Below, in pieces: positions 63,534 through 64,000 of a stretch of DNA of 64,000 nucleotides. A program made the position numbers and the translations under genes. Every line of letters begins with the position of its first letter. Positions within the stretch are counted from its first letter, which is position 1. The stretch is from contig NZ_UGHR01000003.1 in NCBI RefSeq assembly GCF_900451195.1, positions 434,001-498,000 on the forward strand, given 5' to 3'. The notes beneath the pieces were generated by a model. The model saw nothing but the letters and a program-made list of their open reading frames with translations, ran no database searches and had not been told where the DNA came from. This stretch comes from Iodobacter fluviatilis (GTDB lineage Bacteria > Pseudomonadota > Gammaproteobacteria > Burkholderiales > Chitinibacteraceae).

Positions 63534-64000
63534 TTAAAAAGATCCCTGTTTGTGCTTAATCGTTTGTTCATAATATGCAAAGGCATGACGAACTTCTTCT
63601 AAGAGATCTTCGTCTTCCCATGGTTTGGTGATGAATTTATATATTCCTGCAGAATTGATGGCATTCGTTAAAGCATTAAGCTCGGTATAGCCGGTAAGCA
63701 TAATTCTTACTGTATCTGGGTAAAGCTCACGGACACGACGTAGAAATTCCGAGCCATGCATCTGGGGCATGCGCTGATCAGAAATAATGACGTGAATTGA
63801 ATTTAAAGCCAGTAATTCAAGTGCATCTAGTGCCGATGTGCTGGTAAAGATCTGATAACCACTGCGGCGAAAAAGCCGCTTGAGTGCATTCAGAATATCC
63901 GGCTCATCATCAACAATAAGTAATGTGCGTGAATTTTGTTCTCTTATTTTGTTTTTAAAAGGCTGTTTTTTTACATTGGCAATAAATGTATCAAATTCAT
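63534..64000 (-). CDS. Response regulator, 5' end beyond the right edge
   Basis: The frame is open to the right edge; at least 155 residues are visible. The visible start reads EFDTFIANVKKQPFKN, then the receiver TLLIVDDEPDILNALKRLFR, acceptor Asp in VIISDQRMPQMHG, switch Thr in IMLTGYTEL and Lys in IYKFITKPWED, ending in a short helix. A start at 63770 would cut the receiver in half, so the gene must begin further right. It probably forms a unit with the kinase at 62164 (45-base gap). Confidence 0.85.
   Translation of the reverse strand, partial: EFDTFIANVKKQPFKNKIREQNSRTLLIVDDEPDILNALKRLFRRSGYQIFTSTSALDALELLALNSIHVIISDQRMPQMHGSEFLRRVRELYPDTVRIMLTGYTELNALTNAINSAGIYKFITKPWEDEDLLEEVRHAFAYYEQTIKHKQGSF

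Overview
The window reads as chromosomal DNA of a betaproteobacterium. It most resembles the order Neisseriales (Chromobacteriaceae/Chitinibacteraceae, for example Iodobacter- or Chitinibacter-like organisms). The evidence is the murA-ibaG-ABC transporter-mlaABCDEF block, the sspA-sspB pair, the secA-M23 peptidase-DUF721 neighbourhood, a short-form HisG, an MSHA-type pilus cluster and a secreted protein with a chitin-binding module. Genus is inference. I found no rRNA, tRNA, CRISPR array, transposase, integrase or phage genes. Gene names rest on recognised family motifs; no database search was possible.

Left part (1-19 kb). The 3' end of a GH3-like glycosidase is followed by a secreted multidomain protein (possible lysozyme-fold domain, calcium-repeat segment, CBM5/12). 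Next come a soluble CZB chemoreceptor and a LuxR-type regulator. hisD (5.7-6.9 kb) and hisG (18.0-18.6 kb) point the same way but are separated by about 11 kb. That stretch holds a P-loop kinase, a complete dicarboxylate-type TRAP transporter (dctPQM), a divergent DctB/DctR-like two-component pair, and an mgtA Mg2+ ATPase. Upstream of mgtA lie a small MgtC-tail-like gene and a long structured leader. Intergenic spaces here carry several families of dispersed palindromic repeats.

Central-left part (19-27 kb). A minus-strand envelope block runs mlaF-mlaE-mlaD-mlaC-mlaB-mlaA, ABC ATPase and permease, ibaG, a small membrane protein, murA and a DUF4870-like protein. Many junctions overlap by 1-8 bases.

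Central part (27-46 kb). A tightly packed plus-strand MSHA-like pilus operon runs mshM, mshL, mshN, a 32-codon micro-ORF, mshE, an unexpected ribbon-helix-helix-type gene, mshG, mshI-like, GspM/PilO-like, a small PilP-like protein and two large prepilin-like proteins. Between the last two is a 36-codon duplicated copy of a prepilin N-terminus. secA, an M23 peptidase, a DUF721/DciA-like gene and a stand-alone prepilin follow.

Right part (46-64 kb). Housekeeping genes (hda, purM, purN, a DUF3108 protein, an RsmB-like methyltransferase, a GNAT enzyme, an S9 peptidase) lead into a signalling region. One operon encodes an IsdG-like monooxygenase, a cobalamin-binding protein with a CarH-like W-x9-EH motif, and a PAS histidine kinase. 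This looks like a candidate B12-based light or redox sensor that feeds phosphorelay rather than DNA directly. After sspA-sspB comes a hub of related AHEINNP-type histidine kinases, single-domain receivers and a receiver-HD-GYP protein whose HD motif is altered to HS. The hub runs off the right edge.
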